From: Prunella strophiata
Taxonomy: Eukaryota; Chordata; Aves; Passeriformes; Prunellidae
DNA length: 64,000 nt
Reading direction: 5' to 3'
NCBI GenBank assembly: GCA_036583965.1
Contig: JAZBQD010000018.1
Location: 69,590,143 to 69,654,142, forward strand
The notes under the pieces are model-generated. The model did no database searches. It was not told the DNA's origin and saw nothing but the letters and a program-made list of their open reading frames with translations. Positions 44,757 through 55,299 of the stretch are shown piece by piece (position 1 is the first letter of the stretch; each line of letters begins with the position of its first letter). Both the position numbers and the translations under genes were made by a program.

Positions 44757-45056
44757 GGTTTGGAGTGATTTGGTGGAAATTTGTCAGTTTTGTGTCCAAG
44801 CTCAGCCTTGGAACATCCAGAGCAGGGATTGGACAAGTGAGGAGTCCCACAGCTCCTTTTCCATCCTGGCATCAACCTGAACCTGCAGAAAACCCCCTTG
44901 GAACTGCAGGAATCCCTTTTTGCCTGATTTTCCTGGAGCAGGACTGTGAGGTTACTGCTGGGAGGGATCAGCTTGGACCATTGTGCTCCTGGTCAAGAAA
45001 TTTGGGATTTTCTTTGGTCCTGATACCCCAGTGACTCCTCCTTGTTTGCATTCTGA
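44757..45056 (+). repeat. Duplicated segment A2, uninterrupted copy
   Basis: The copy of 42221-43068 without the AT-rich insertion. It serves as the empty site for dating and bounding that insertion. Confidence 0.88.
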
Positions 45057-45789
45057 ATCCCTCCTTTAGGAATTCCAGCTGCACAGGTCAGGTTTGTGCA
45101 CAGGAGCAGAGGAATTCCCAAAGCTGAGCTGGAGGAGCCTGGCCAAGCTCGAGGCCTTGGCATCAGGGCTGGGATTTGGGATTATTCCCATGGGAGGTGC
45201 TTTGACCTCATTCCTGTGCTGAAAAAAAGGGATTTGGTCATCCCAACCAAACAGCTCTGATCCTCAGTGCACATAGAGTCTGAAAAATCAGATTTCACCT
45301 GGAATTTTCCTTTCTCCTGGGATTTAATTGCAGGGAAGGGGCTGTAGGGAAGTTGGAGCCTTTGGAGAAGGGGTTGGGGAAAGCAGCTTGGGGTTGCTGC
45401 TGTGCATTATTAATTTGGTGTGTGCACACTCTGGGGTTTCAAGGGCAGGCTCCCACTTCCAGCATGTTCACTGTGGCTTTCCCAGAGTTTTCCCAGGGTT
45501 TGACAGGCTGATCCAAGGCTTTAGCTCTTGGAAACCACTTCAGTGGGGCCTGGGAGCCACGGAGATTATCCAAGCTGGAGCAATCAATCCCTTATGTCCT
45601 GAACCGCTGGAGATCCAGGGCTGAACTCCCCTTCACTGACTCCTCAGACTGAATCAACTCTTTTTTTTTTTTTTTTTTTTTTTTGTAAAAACCAATTTTT
45701 AAATCATTCCTCCTTTTGAGTTACGGGCAGAGCAAAGGGGGCTGGGATTGGGAGACCTCGAGTTGGAGGCAAACGTGGGCTTTGTATCA
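45057..45789 (+). other. Intron, nothing recognised
   Basis: A run of 24 T lies at 45661-45684. No exon or array. It does not match the sequence between A1 and B1, so the A and B duplications may be separate events. Confidence 0.5.
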
Positions 45790-46990
45790 GAGCCAGGATT
45801 TATTTTATTTTACACCATCCCATGGCCCGTTCTTGAGGTGGTTTCTCCTTCCCTCCTGATGTCTGTGGGAATCCAGCTCCTTTTCTGTTGTTTTTCCAGT
45901 CTCATCCAGGAGCTTTGCTCTTCCCTTGGCTCCTTTCACTGTGGATATTGCAAAATGAGAGAGCAGCCATGAAAAGAAAAGGGATAGGGAAGGAAAGGAG
46001 AAAGGAAGAAGTAAAGGGGAAAGAGGAGGAAAAAGGGAAAGGCAAAAAGGGAAAGAGGAGGAAAAAGGGAAAGGCAAAAAGGGAAAGAGGAGGAAAAAGG
46101 GAAAGAGGAGGAAAAAGGGAAAGGCAAAAAGGGAAAGAGGAGGAAAAAGGGAAAGGCAAAAAGGGAAAGAGGAGGAAAAAGGGAAAGGCAAAAAGGGAAA
46201 GAGGAGGAAAAAGGGAAAGGCAAAAAGGGAAAGAGGAGGAAAAAGGGAAAGGCAAAAAGGGAAAGAGGAGGAAAAAGGGAAAGGCAAAAAGGGAAAGAGG
46301 AGGAAAAAGGGAAAGGCAAAAAGGGAAAGAGGAGGAAAAAGGGAAAGGCAAAAAGGGAAAGAGGAGGAAAAAGGGAAAGGCAAAAAGGGAAAGAGGAGGA
46401 AAAAGGGAAAGGCAAAAAGGGAAAGAGGAGGAAAAAGGGAAAGGCAAAAAGGGAAAGAGGAGGAAAAAGGGAAAGGCAAAAAGGGAAAGAGGAGGAAAAA
46501 GGGAAAGGCAAAAAGGGAAAGAGGAGGAAAAAGGGAAAGGCAAAAAGGGAAAGAGGAGGAAAAAGGGAAAGGCAAAAAGGGAAAGAGGAGGAAAAAGGGA
46601 AAGGCAAAAAGGGAAAGAGGAGGAAAAAGGGAAAGGCAAAAAGGGAAAGAGGAGGAAAAAGGGAAAGGCAAAAAGGGAAAGAGGAGGAAAAAGGGAAAGG
46701 CAAAAAGGGAAAGAGGAGGAAAAAGGGAAAGGCAAAAAGGGAAAGAGGAGGAAAAAGGGAAAGGCAAAAAGGGAAAGAGGAGGAAAAAGGGAAAAGCAAA
46801 AAGGGAAAGAGGAGGAAAAAGGGAAAGGCAAAAAGGGAAAGAGGAGGAAAAAGGGAAAGAGGAGGAAAAAGGGAAAGAGGAGGAAAAAGGGAAAGGCAAA
46901 AAGGGAAAGAGGAGGAAAAAGGGAAAGGCAAAAAGGGAAAGAGGAGGAAAAAGGGAAAGGCAAAAAGAAAGGAAAGGAATTGGTGATTGG
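45790..46990 (+). repeat. Duplicated segment B2 containing a 32 bp polypurine minisatellite
   Basis: 45790-45965 matches B1. From about 46015 to 46970 there are some 30 nearly identical 32 bp units, AGGAAAAAGGGAAAGG then CAAAAAGGGAAAGAGG, purine except for one C per unit. A few units are shortened (46081-46110, 46850-46890). It ends GGAAAGGAATTGGTGAT like B1. Both strands stay open for about 400 codons: Lys/Arg/Glu/Gly on +, Phe/Pro/Leu/Ser on minus. Neither is a plausible gene. Confidence 0.96.
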
Positions 46991-47271
46991 CTCCTGCCAT
47001 CACACAAATTCTCAGCCAGGTGGGAGAAGGGGAGGGCAGGCCCTGCTTGGGGGCTCAGCAGCTTTCCAGGAATGAGCAAGGGAGCAGGAAAGGCAGGAGT
47101 GTGTCCTGGGGGAATCCTCTGCTGCGGGGTGCAGGGACATGGACGTGGCAGTCAGGGCTGTGGTGTCCCTTGTGTGACCATCCCATGGGATTTGGCCACA
47201 TCTGGGTTCTTGGGAGGCTGAATTCCAAGGGATCAGTGGGGAGGGGCTGGGTTTGAGCAGGAATTGCTCTG
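46991..47271 (+). other. Intron, nothing recognised
   Basis: Short unique-looking stretch between the purine array and a CR1 copy. Confidence 0.5.
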
Positions 47272-47452
47272 CTGGAAGAGTGGTCAAGCTCTGGAGCAGC
47301 TCCTCAGGGCAGGGGTGGAGGCACCATCCCTGGAAGTGTGCAGGGACAGTGGATGTGGCACTTTAAGATAGGGTTGAGTGGGGATGGGGTATTTGGGCAA
47401 AACTTGGACTTGATGATCTCAGAGGGCTTTCCCAACCTTTCTGATTCTGTGG
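47272..47452 (+). mobile_element. CR1 LINE 3' fragment, + orientation
   Basis: GAAGAGTGGTCAAGCTCTGG, GGCACCATCCCTGGAAGTGT, TGGATGTGGCACTTTAAG, ACTTGGACTTGATGATCTCA and CTTTCCCAACCTTTCTGATT in CR1 order. Confidence 0.88.
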
Positions 47453-48665
47453 GAAGCCTCTGGAAAGCTGTAGCTGAAGGAAATGAATGGAATAAGTTTG
47501 TTCTCATCTGCTGGAGAACTGTGGGATCTCCAGGCCTGCACTGCTGGGGCTTGTCCTGGACACCAAAATCCAGGAGTCAGGAGCCTCCAATCCATCAGAA
47601 ACTCCCTCAGCAGCTCCAGTGGTCCCAAATCCCTCATTTATTTCCTTCCCATCCCCATTAACTGCATCAGAGCCTGGCTGAAGTGGGAGGTTTCACATCC
47701 CTTCCAGGTTCCCTCGCCTTTCCCAATCCCTGTGATCTCCAGAGGTGTAGCTCATCCTTTCCAGCTTTTTTTGGGAAGAATGGAGCCCGAGCACTTTCTC
47801 ATTTAGATGAAAAAAAGCTTTATAGGGTTGTTTTTATACAAAAAGTCTCCAGTTGGGGTTGGTGATCAGTGAGGGGCAGCCTTTTGTAGTGCCTGGGTAA
47901 ATCTGTTCCAGCGCCATGAGCAGACGGGTGTTTACATTAGCGTGTTAATTCCTTATATTTGGGGAGTTCTGATCCATGGAAAAACAAAGTAATGAAAGGG
48001 TTTTTTTATTCTTCCCCCCCCTCACCCTCTTTCTCTCTCTCCATAAATTAGAAACATTCACTTTTAGGGGGAAAAAAAAAAAATTTGTGAAGTTAAAGGC
48101 AAAATTATGGCATTTATTATCTTGAATTTCCATGACTGGTTAATTTTGCCTGTGTGTGGGTGGCTAAATAATCCTTCTGTTTCCGAAATCTTCCCGAGGA
48201 ATTCTTTGTTAGTGCAGTGAGACAGACGCCCAGTGTGGAGAGTTGAAATGGTCAAATCCCAAATCCCAAATCCCATCTCGGCGCCGGCGATGGCGGATCT
48301 GCAGGGGGACTGAAGGGATTCCTCATTTCCACTGGGTTAATCCCTGTGCAGCTCACATTTGGGAATTCCAAGTGGGGGAAGGGGCAGGGATGGAACTTCT
48401 GTGGGTTTGAGGCTTCTGCTCATGCAGGGATGGCTCTGGAGCATCTTCCCTGGAGGTTTGGTGAGGGAACACCTGTGGGAATGCAAAGGAGCCTCCTGTC
48501 AATTCATGGAAAGGGATTTGGGATAATTTCTGGGTGTCTGCAACCCAAGTTATTCCCATTTTCCACCTTCATCCCTCTCTCCTGGAGGTTTTTGTGGTAG
48601 ATTTTTATTCTCAAGTCTTTCAGAGCCCTCAGGAACTGCCTTTGCTCTTTGCCCATCTGTGGTCA
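47453..48665 (+). other. Intron with a strong conserved-element candidate
   Basis: About 47800-48300 is repeat-poor and AT-rich with long coherent phrases (AGACGGGTGTTTACATTAGC, GGCAAAATTATGGCATTTAT, CATGACTGGTTAATTTTGCC) and a C/T-rich middle (CTTCCCCCCCCTCACCC). It ends in a short triple of AAATCCC. It looks like a conserved non-coding element; needs cross-species alignment. Confidence 0.45.
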
Positions 48666-49240
48666 TGGAATCATGGAATGGGTTGGGTGGGAAAGGACCT
48701 TAAATCCCACCCAGTGCCACCCCATCCATGGGCAGAGACACCTCCCACTGTCCCAGGTGGATCCAACCTCAATGTCCAACCTGGCCTTGGGCACTGCCAG
48801 GGATCCAGGGGCAGCCACAGCAAAGCTGGCAATTCCAGCCCAACCCCTCCCCACCCTCCCACACAGCAATTCCCAATTCCCAAGATCCCAGCCCAATCTC
48901 CCCTTTCCCAGTGGGAACCTGTCCCTTGTCCCCAGTCCCTCTGCAGCTCTCCTGGAGCCCCTCCAGGCCCTGCCAGGGGCTCTGAGCTCTCCCTGGAGCC
49001 TTCCCTTCTCCAGGGGAACATTCCCAGCTCTCCCAGCCTGGCTCCAGAGCAGAGGGGCTCCAGCCCTGCAGCAGCTCCGGGGCCTCCTCTGGGCTCTCTG
49101 CAGCAGCTCCACGTCCTCCTGCTGTTGGCCCCAGGGCTGGGGCAGCTCTGCAGGTGGGCTCTCACCTGAGGGGCACAGGGACACAATGCCCACCTTGCCT
49201 TTGCCACCAGCCCAGGGCTGAGCAGGGGGGTTTTGGCCTG
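48666..49240 (-). mobile_element. CR1 LINE 3' fragment, minus orientation, longest copy
   Basis: Begins ATCATGGAATGGGTTGGGTG, then CAGAGACACCTCCCACTGTC, GGCAGCCACAGCAAAGCTGG, CAATCTCCCCTTTCCCAGTG, CTGGAGCCCCTCCAGGCCCT, CTGCAGCAGCTCCACGTCCT and CACCTGAGGGGCACAGGGAC. CR1-like sequence may continue to about 49330. No intact reverse transcriptase frame. Confidence 0.92.
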
Positions 49241-51409
49241 GACCATTCCAGCCTCATCCTACAACATCCCAAATCCCTCTCCCAAGGATCCTGATCCCTC
49301 TGGAGCAGACCAGGAAAGGCCAACATCCAGTGGGACACCCAGGCTCCCCCCGACAGCCCCATCTGGGCCTTGAAGCTCAGCAACCCCACTGAGAGGCACT
49401 TTGGAGCCATTTCATTTTTAATCCTGAAATGAAGGAGCTGTGGGGGGGGGCCCCACAAATGACATCCTCGATTTGGGATTCCATCCTGGCCCTCACAATC
49501 CCCCGGGAAGGGCTCGCCCCAGTGCCTCGCGCGCGGCCCTTTTGAAAGCCGAGGCTTTTAGGAGTTGAACGTTGTGAATACCTTGGGCTCAGTGGCATAT
49601 GCAGAACAAATGTGAATCAAACACAGAAATAATTCCTTCAGGAATGTTATTTATTGATGTGGGAGCGCAATACTACACTGTTTACAATAGAGAGTTAAGT
49701 GGGATTTGGGGTTTGCTGGGAAGTTGACAGCTTGCGGTCCCGAGCAAAATTTCTGCCTTTTGTGGGATGAAAGGAGAAAAGCTGTGCTCTTGAAATGGTT
49801 ATTTAGAAATGATTGGGAAGTTTGTTCCCTTTCCAGGCGGGGGAGAGGCTGCCAGGCCTGCGGTCGCCGCAATGGTGAAATTTTGGATGTGAAAGAGCTC
49901 ACAGAAGTCTGTTTGCATTAGAGTAACGAGATAAAGAACCTCGCGGGGCTGGCGGGGCGCGGGCGGGAGCGGAGCCCTCCTGCTCCCTTTCTCACGGGTG
50001 AGCCTTGGGATGGCTGAGCCTTGGAGCAGGGAATCACCCAGGAACGGAGCCCGTGGCTTGGGAAGGGGCTGGGAGGTGAGACAGAGCTGTGGGAAGGACC
50101 AGGCTCTGTCACCTCTCGCTGGCTCTGTTGGGTTTTGGTGCCAGCGGGGTTTTTTCAGGGCAGGTTTCTGTCCCATCCCCTCCTCAGTCCCCCTTGGAGG
50201 TTCTGGATCTGCATGCACCAGCACTGGGAGGCTGGCAATGAAATCTGGGCTCAAGAGGAGGAAGTGAACTCCTCAAAAATTCCCTTTTTCCGTTCTGTGC
50301 CAGAGGCTTTTGCCATAAAAGTGCAAATTTGGTGCTGACACGGCTGCTGGGCTCTGCTGGCTGCCTGCTCATGTGGGATGAGGTGCAGGGAATGCTGTGC
50401 ACTGTGGGGAATCTGGGAATGCTGTCACATCCAGAGCAGGTCCCTGTCCCTGCTCAGGCACAGTGACCCCAGTCCTGCTCTGGGGTCGGTGACATCCGCC
50501 CTCCTTCCTGCCCGTGGGTGGTGAAATGGAGAAGCATGGGATAGCTGGGAGGAATTCCCAGGGAATGACCTGGGGTATCATGTTTGGAGGTGTTTCCATG
50601 GAGTAAAGGATGAGGAAGGGGCTGCAGGGGGTCCTGCAGCAGTTCGTGGGCAATGGGTGGATTTATGGAGGCAGAGTTGGTTTTGTCCAGTGACTGAAGG
50701 ACAGTCCAGATGCTCACCCTGAGAGAGCCCAGCCCAGAAGAGAATTCCTTGGTTTGGCTCAAACCCTGTGCTAATCCTTCCAGGTGCTGTGGGTTGTGTT
50801 TGGGATCCTGCTGGATGGGAACGTGGCAGAGATCCCACAGGATCCCATAACCTTGGGCCAGTTCTGACCAGAACCCAGAGTTTGTGGCCAAGGAGGTTGT
50901 CCAAGTGCTTGGACTTGGCAGGAAGGTCATGCTGTGGAAGAGCTGCCCTTGGAATTGGTTTTGTTACACCCTCAGCTGTTGGGGTGTCTGTGCAGGGCCA
51001 GGAGTTGGGCTGGGTGATGCCTGTGGGTCCTTCCAGCTCAGGATTTTCCATGGCTTTTCCATGGTTTTATATCTGCTCCTCCCTCCTCTGGTGCTCACCA
51101 GTCACTGCTGGCCCAGGAGGTGATCTGGGATGGTGGCACTGGGACATGTCACCATGGCTGAGTTTGGATTTGGGTGGTGTCACCTCTGCTCTGCTCAGGG
51201 CTGGGTCTGGTTATGGTGCTGGCCAGGGTTTGTAGGACACCAAAACCCTCTGAGGAAGAAAGTTTCCATCTCCAGTCCCACCAGGCTCTTCAGCTGCTGT
51301 GGCTTTGCTTGAGGCCATGTTTATTTAGGCCTTGAGATTTTGTACAAAATACCCTGAAATGGGGAAAACCAACACGAGCAGAGGGAAAGATTTGGGGTTG
51401 GGTTTGGAG
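49241..51409 (+). other. Intron with a conserved-element candidate
   Basis: About 49550-49940 is repeat-poor with motifs such as GCATATGCAGAACAAATGTG, CAATACTACACTGTTTACAA and GCATTAGAGTAACGAGATAA, bounded by a GC-rich CTCGCGCGCGGCCC. It resembles a conserved non-coding element. A G run lies at 49442-49450. 49940-51409 shows no exon, array or transposon I can name. Confidence 0.45.
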
Positions 51410-52893
51410 TCTGGATGTTCCTGTCCAGGGAATGCTCTGGGGGTTGGATTTGGATTTGGGGTCTGGATGTTCCTGTCCAGGGAATGCTCTGGGGGTTGGA
51501 TTTGGATTTGGGGTCTGGGTGTTCCCTGTCCAGGGAATGTTCTGGGGGTTGGATTTGGATTTGGGGTCTGGGTGTCCCTGTCCAGGGAATGCTCTGGGGG
51601 TTGGATTTGGATTTGGGGTCTGGATGTTCCTGTCCAGGGAATGCTCTGGGGGTTGGATTTGGATTTGGGGTCTGGGTGTTCCTGTCCAGGGAATGCTCTG
51701 GGGGTTGGATTTGGATTTGGGGTCTGGGTGTTCCCTGTCCAGGGAATGCTCTGGGGGTTGGATTTGGATTTGGGGTCTGGGTGTTCCCTGTCCAGGGAAT
51801 GCTCTGGGGGTTGGATTTGGATTTGGGGTCTGGGTGTTCCCTGTCCAGGGAATGCTCTGGGGGTTGGATTTGGATTTGGGGTCTGGGTGTTCCCTGTCCA
51901 GGGAATGCTCTGGGGGTTGGATTTGGATTTGGGGTCTGGATGTTCCTGTCCAGGGAATGCTCTGGGGGTTGGATTTGGATTTGGGGTCTGGGTGTTCCCT
52001 GTCCAGGGAATGCTCTGGGGGTTGGATTTGGATTTGGGGTCTGGGTGTTCCCTGTCCAGGGAATGCTCTGGGGGTTGGATTTGGATTTGGGGTCTGGGTG
52101 TTCCCTGTCCAGGGAATGCTCTGGGGGTTGGATTTGGATTTGGGGTCTGGATGTTCCTGTCCAGGGAATGCTCTGGGGGTTGGATTTGGATTTGGGGTCT
52201 GGGTGTTCCCTGTCCAGGGAATGCTCTGGGGGTTGGATTTGGATTTGGGGTCTGGGTGTTCCCTGTCCAGGGAATGCTCTGGGGGTTGGATTTGGATTTG
52301 GGGTCTGGGTGTTCCCTGTCCAGGGAATGCTCTGGGGGTTGGATTTGGATTTGGGGTCTGGGTGTTCCCTGTCCAGGGAATGCTCTGGGGGTTGGATTTG
52401 GATTTGGGGTCTGGGTGTTCCCTGTCCAGGGAATGCTCTGGGGGTTGGATTTGGATTTGGGGTCTGGGTGTTCCCTGTCCAGGGAATGCTCTGGGGGTTG
52501 GATTTGGATTTGGGGTCTGGGTGTTCCCTGTCCAGGGAATGCTCTGGGGGTTGGATTTGGATTTGGGGTCTGGGTGTTCCCTGTCCAGGGAATGCTCTGG
52601 GGGTTGGATTTGGATTTGGGGTCTGGGTGTTCCCTGTCCAGGGAATGCTCTGGGGGTTGGATTTGGATTTGGGGTCTGGGTGTTCCCTGTCCAGGGAATG
52701 CTCTGGGGGTTGGATTTGGATTTGGGGTCTGGATGTTCCTGTCCAGGGAATGCTCTGGGGGTTGGATTTGGATTTGGGGTCTGGGTGTTCCCTGTCCAGG
52801 GAATGCTCTGGGGGTTGGATTTGGATTTGGGGTCTGGGTGTTCCCTGTCCAGGGAATGCTCTGGGGGTTGGATTTGGATTTGGGGTCTGGGTG
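51410..52893 (+). repeat. 53 bp minisatellite
   Basis: About 28 units of CCTGTCCAGGGAATGCTCTG, GGGGTTGGATTTGGATTTGG and GGTCTGGGTGTTC. A few 51-52 bp units read GGATGTTCCTGTCC. Many units are identical. The 53 bp length is not a multiple of 3 and the unit has no stop in any + frame, so three overlapping + frames of 500-620 codons stay open; one minus frame reaches 682 codons. Repeat by-products, not genes. Confidence 0.96.
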
Positions 52894-53725
52894 TTCCCAG
52901 GGTGTCCCCTCAGTGTCTCTGAGGTGTCCCCAGGGTGTCCCTGCAGTTTCCCTGCAGTGTCTCTGAGGTGTCCCTGCAGTGTCCATAGGCTGTCCCTGAG
53001 GTGTCTCTATGCTCTCCCTGCAATGTCCCTGAGGTGTCTCTATGCTCTCCCTGCAATGTCCCTGAGGTGTCTCTATGCTCTCCCTGCAATGTCCCTGAGG
53101 TGTCTCTATGCTCTCCCTGCAATGTCCCTGAAGTGTCTCTATGCTGTCCCTGCAATGTCCCTGAGGGGTCCCCAGAGTGTCCCCACAGTTTCCCTGAGAT
53201 GTCCCCAGAGTGTCCCCACAGTTTCCCTGAGGTGTCCCCAGGGTGTCCCTGCAGTTTCCCTGCAGTATCTCTGAGGTGTCCCTGCAGTGTCCCCATGGTC
53301 TCCCCGAGGTGTCCTTGTAGTGTCCCCACTCTGTCCCTGAGGGGTCCCCGTGCTGTCCCCACGGTGTCTCCACGCTGTCCCTTTGGTATCACTGAGGTGT
53401 CCCTGCAGTGTCCATAGGCTGTCCCTGAGGTGCCTCCATGCTGTCCCTGCAATGTCTCTGAGGTGTCCCCAGGGTGTCCCCGCAGTGTCTCTGAGGTGTC
53501 CCTGCAGTTTCCCTGTGGTATCTCTGAGGTGTCCCCACGGTGTCCCCACGGTGTCTCCATGCTGTCCCTTTGGTGTTGCTGAGGTGTCTTCACACTGTCC
53601 CTGCAATGTCCCTGAGGGGTGTCCCCTCAGTGTCTCTGAGGGGTCTCCAGGGTGTCCCCTCAGTGTCTCTGAGGTGTCCCCAGGGTGTCCCTAAGGTGTC
53701 CCAAGGTGTCCCCGCGGTGTCCCCG
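52894..53725 (+). repeat. Degenerate TGTCCC(C/T)GAGG minisatellite
   Basis: Directly abuts the 53 bp array. It is built from GTGTCCCTGAG, GTGTCCCCAGG, GTGTCCCTGCA and GTGTCTC blocks of about 12 bp combined in higher-order units. One 33 bp unit, CTCTATGCTCTCCCTGCAAT plus GTCCCTGAGGTGT, is repeated nearly perfectly at about 53005-53155. It decays at the right end into CCCGCGGTGTCCCCGG. Confidence 0.92.
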
Positions 53726-54605
53726 GTGCCGCGGGGTCTCAGCGCGCCCGTGGAGCCGGGCAGGAGTTTGGGTGAGGTTGTGCAAGAGCTCTGCTCTCAG
53801 ATGCCAACTATTTGTTTACTCCTTTCAAGATGCAGCATAATGAGTTTGTTTACGAGGCCTGGGCTGCAGCAGAAGGAACCCATTTGATGATTTGGGGAAA
53901 TCAGCTCTGCAGCCATCGCTTGCACAACACAATGACCTGGGCAGCTTTTGCACCCTGGTTCTGCTAATTAAACCCCTCCCCCAACCTCCAATCTTCCAAT
54001 CCCAAGGAATAATTGGATTTTCTCCTCATTTGTTGTTGATTCCCTGCGAAATTCCTGCGGGTTGTTTTTGGGGATAATTTGGGGCAGGCTCCGTGTTGTG
54101 GTGGCATTCAAACCGTCCCTTTGTGGTCACTGAGGGGGTGACAACCTGCAGGATGGGTCCCAGAAGAGTTTGGGGCAGGTTCAGGAGTAAAGCCAGCTCT
54201 GAACAGAGCTCCTTGTGTTTCCTTTTCAATTCTGCAGAGCACAACTGGGTGAAAAACACTTTTCTCTGGAATTCTGTGTTACATTGCTGGATTATGGGAA
54301 TAACCTGAGCTGCTGATGGCACAGAATATTGAGTGCAGGCTTTATTTAGGGAGTGAGGGACACACCCAGGGCTTGGGTCTGATCATTCCTGACTGTGGCT
54401 TCTACAGGAGCTGGAAAATCCATCTAAAAGTTAGGTTTGGGATACTCCAGGGAGCACTGGAGGAGTTGTGAGCCCTGGTGTTCTCCTGGCTCCTGCATTG
54501 TGGGATTCCCTTGTCAGCCACACCTTTCTGGGATCTCCTGAAGTTCTTAGGCTTGGTTTTCCTTGATGGAAATATCCAAGTGGGATATCCATAATGGGAC
54601 AGGTT
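53726..54605 (+). other. Intron with a conserved-looking island
   Basis: About 53770-54010 is repeat-poor (CCAACTATTTGTTTACTCC, ATGAGTTTGTTTACGAGGCC, CTGCTAATTAAACCCC), with two forkhead-like TGTTTAC motifs. 54011-54605 shows nothing recognised. Confidence 0.4.
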
Positions 54606-54746
54606 TTCCAGGGAAGCTGTGGCTGCCTCTGCATCCCTGGAAGTGTCCAAGGCCAGGTTGGAGCACACTGGGATAGGGGGAGGTGGGCAATGGAACGAGG
54701 TGATCCTTAATGTCCCTTCCCACCCAAACCATTCCATGATTCCATG
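54606..54746 (+). mobile_element. CR1 LINE 3' end, + orientation
   Basis: AAGCTGTGGCTGCCTCTGCA, AAGTGTCCAAGGCCAGGTTG, GATAGGGGGAGGTGG and the terminus ACCATTCCATGATTCCATG. Confidence 0.9.
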
Positions 54747-55299
54747 TCCCAAGTGTTGTGATGGGCCTGCCAGCTGCTTGGTGTCACCTTCAGGTGACAC
54801 TTGGGATCCTCCCATGGTGTCCTCTCCTCGTCCTGCTGCTCCCTGAAAACCCTGCAGGCTCTGAGCAGCTGACTCCTCATCCAAACCCTGCTGACCCCAG
54901 AAGTTTGGGAATCCTGTGCTGATCCATGTTTTAAATCCTGAGCTGGGGCACACTGAAATCTCCTGCCATTGTTGTCTCACCCTCGGCTCATCCCCTTCCT
55001 GTGGCTTTTCCAAACCTCCTCATCCCACTAAATGACCTTTCTCCCTTGCTCTGTTCCTCTTTCAGTCCTCGTGGGAAGAAGCCACAAAGGCAATCCTGGA
55101 GTTTTATCCCATTCCTTCACTGATTTTTGTTGATTTCCCTGATTTCTTTGGTGTTTGTTAATGTTTGTCTCCTGCAGCCACCTCTGAAACACAGAAAGCT
55201 CCTTAAATTCCTGATGGGTGCAGGGTCCAGCTGCTCCATCCCATTGCTCCAGGGAGGCTGGGCAGTGTCCTGACAGTAGTGAGAACCTGGAAAAGTGGG
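54747..55299 (+). other. Intron, nothing recognised
   Basis: A pyrimidine tract and CAG end near 55065, but the sequence that follows does not match EXOC6B. No array or transposon identified. Confidence 0.5.

Noticed and set aside
45805..47079. Lys/Arg/Glu-rich (+) and Phe/Pro-rich (minus) open frames of about 350-420 codons
   Set aside because: By-products of the polypurine minisatellite, open on both strands.
51325..53373. 682-codon minus frame and overlapping + frames
   Set aside because: Generated by the 53 bp array and the adjoining TGTCCC array; no independent evidence of coding.
55040..55110. Pyrimidine tract plus CAG followed by an open stretch (TCCTCGTGGGAAGAAGCC)
   Set aside because: The encoded residues do not fit the expected next EXOC6B exon (AQQQRNLD) and no donor is convincing.
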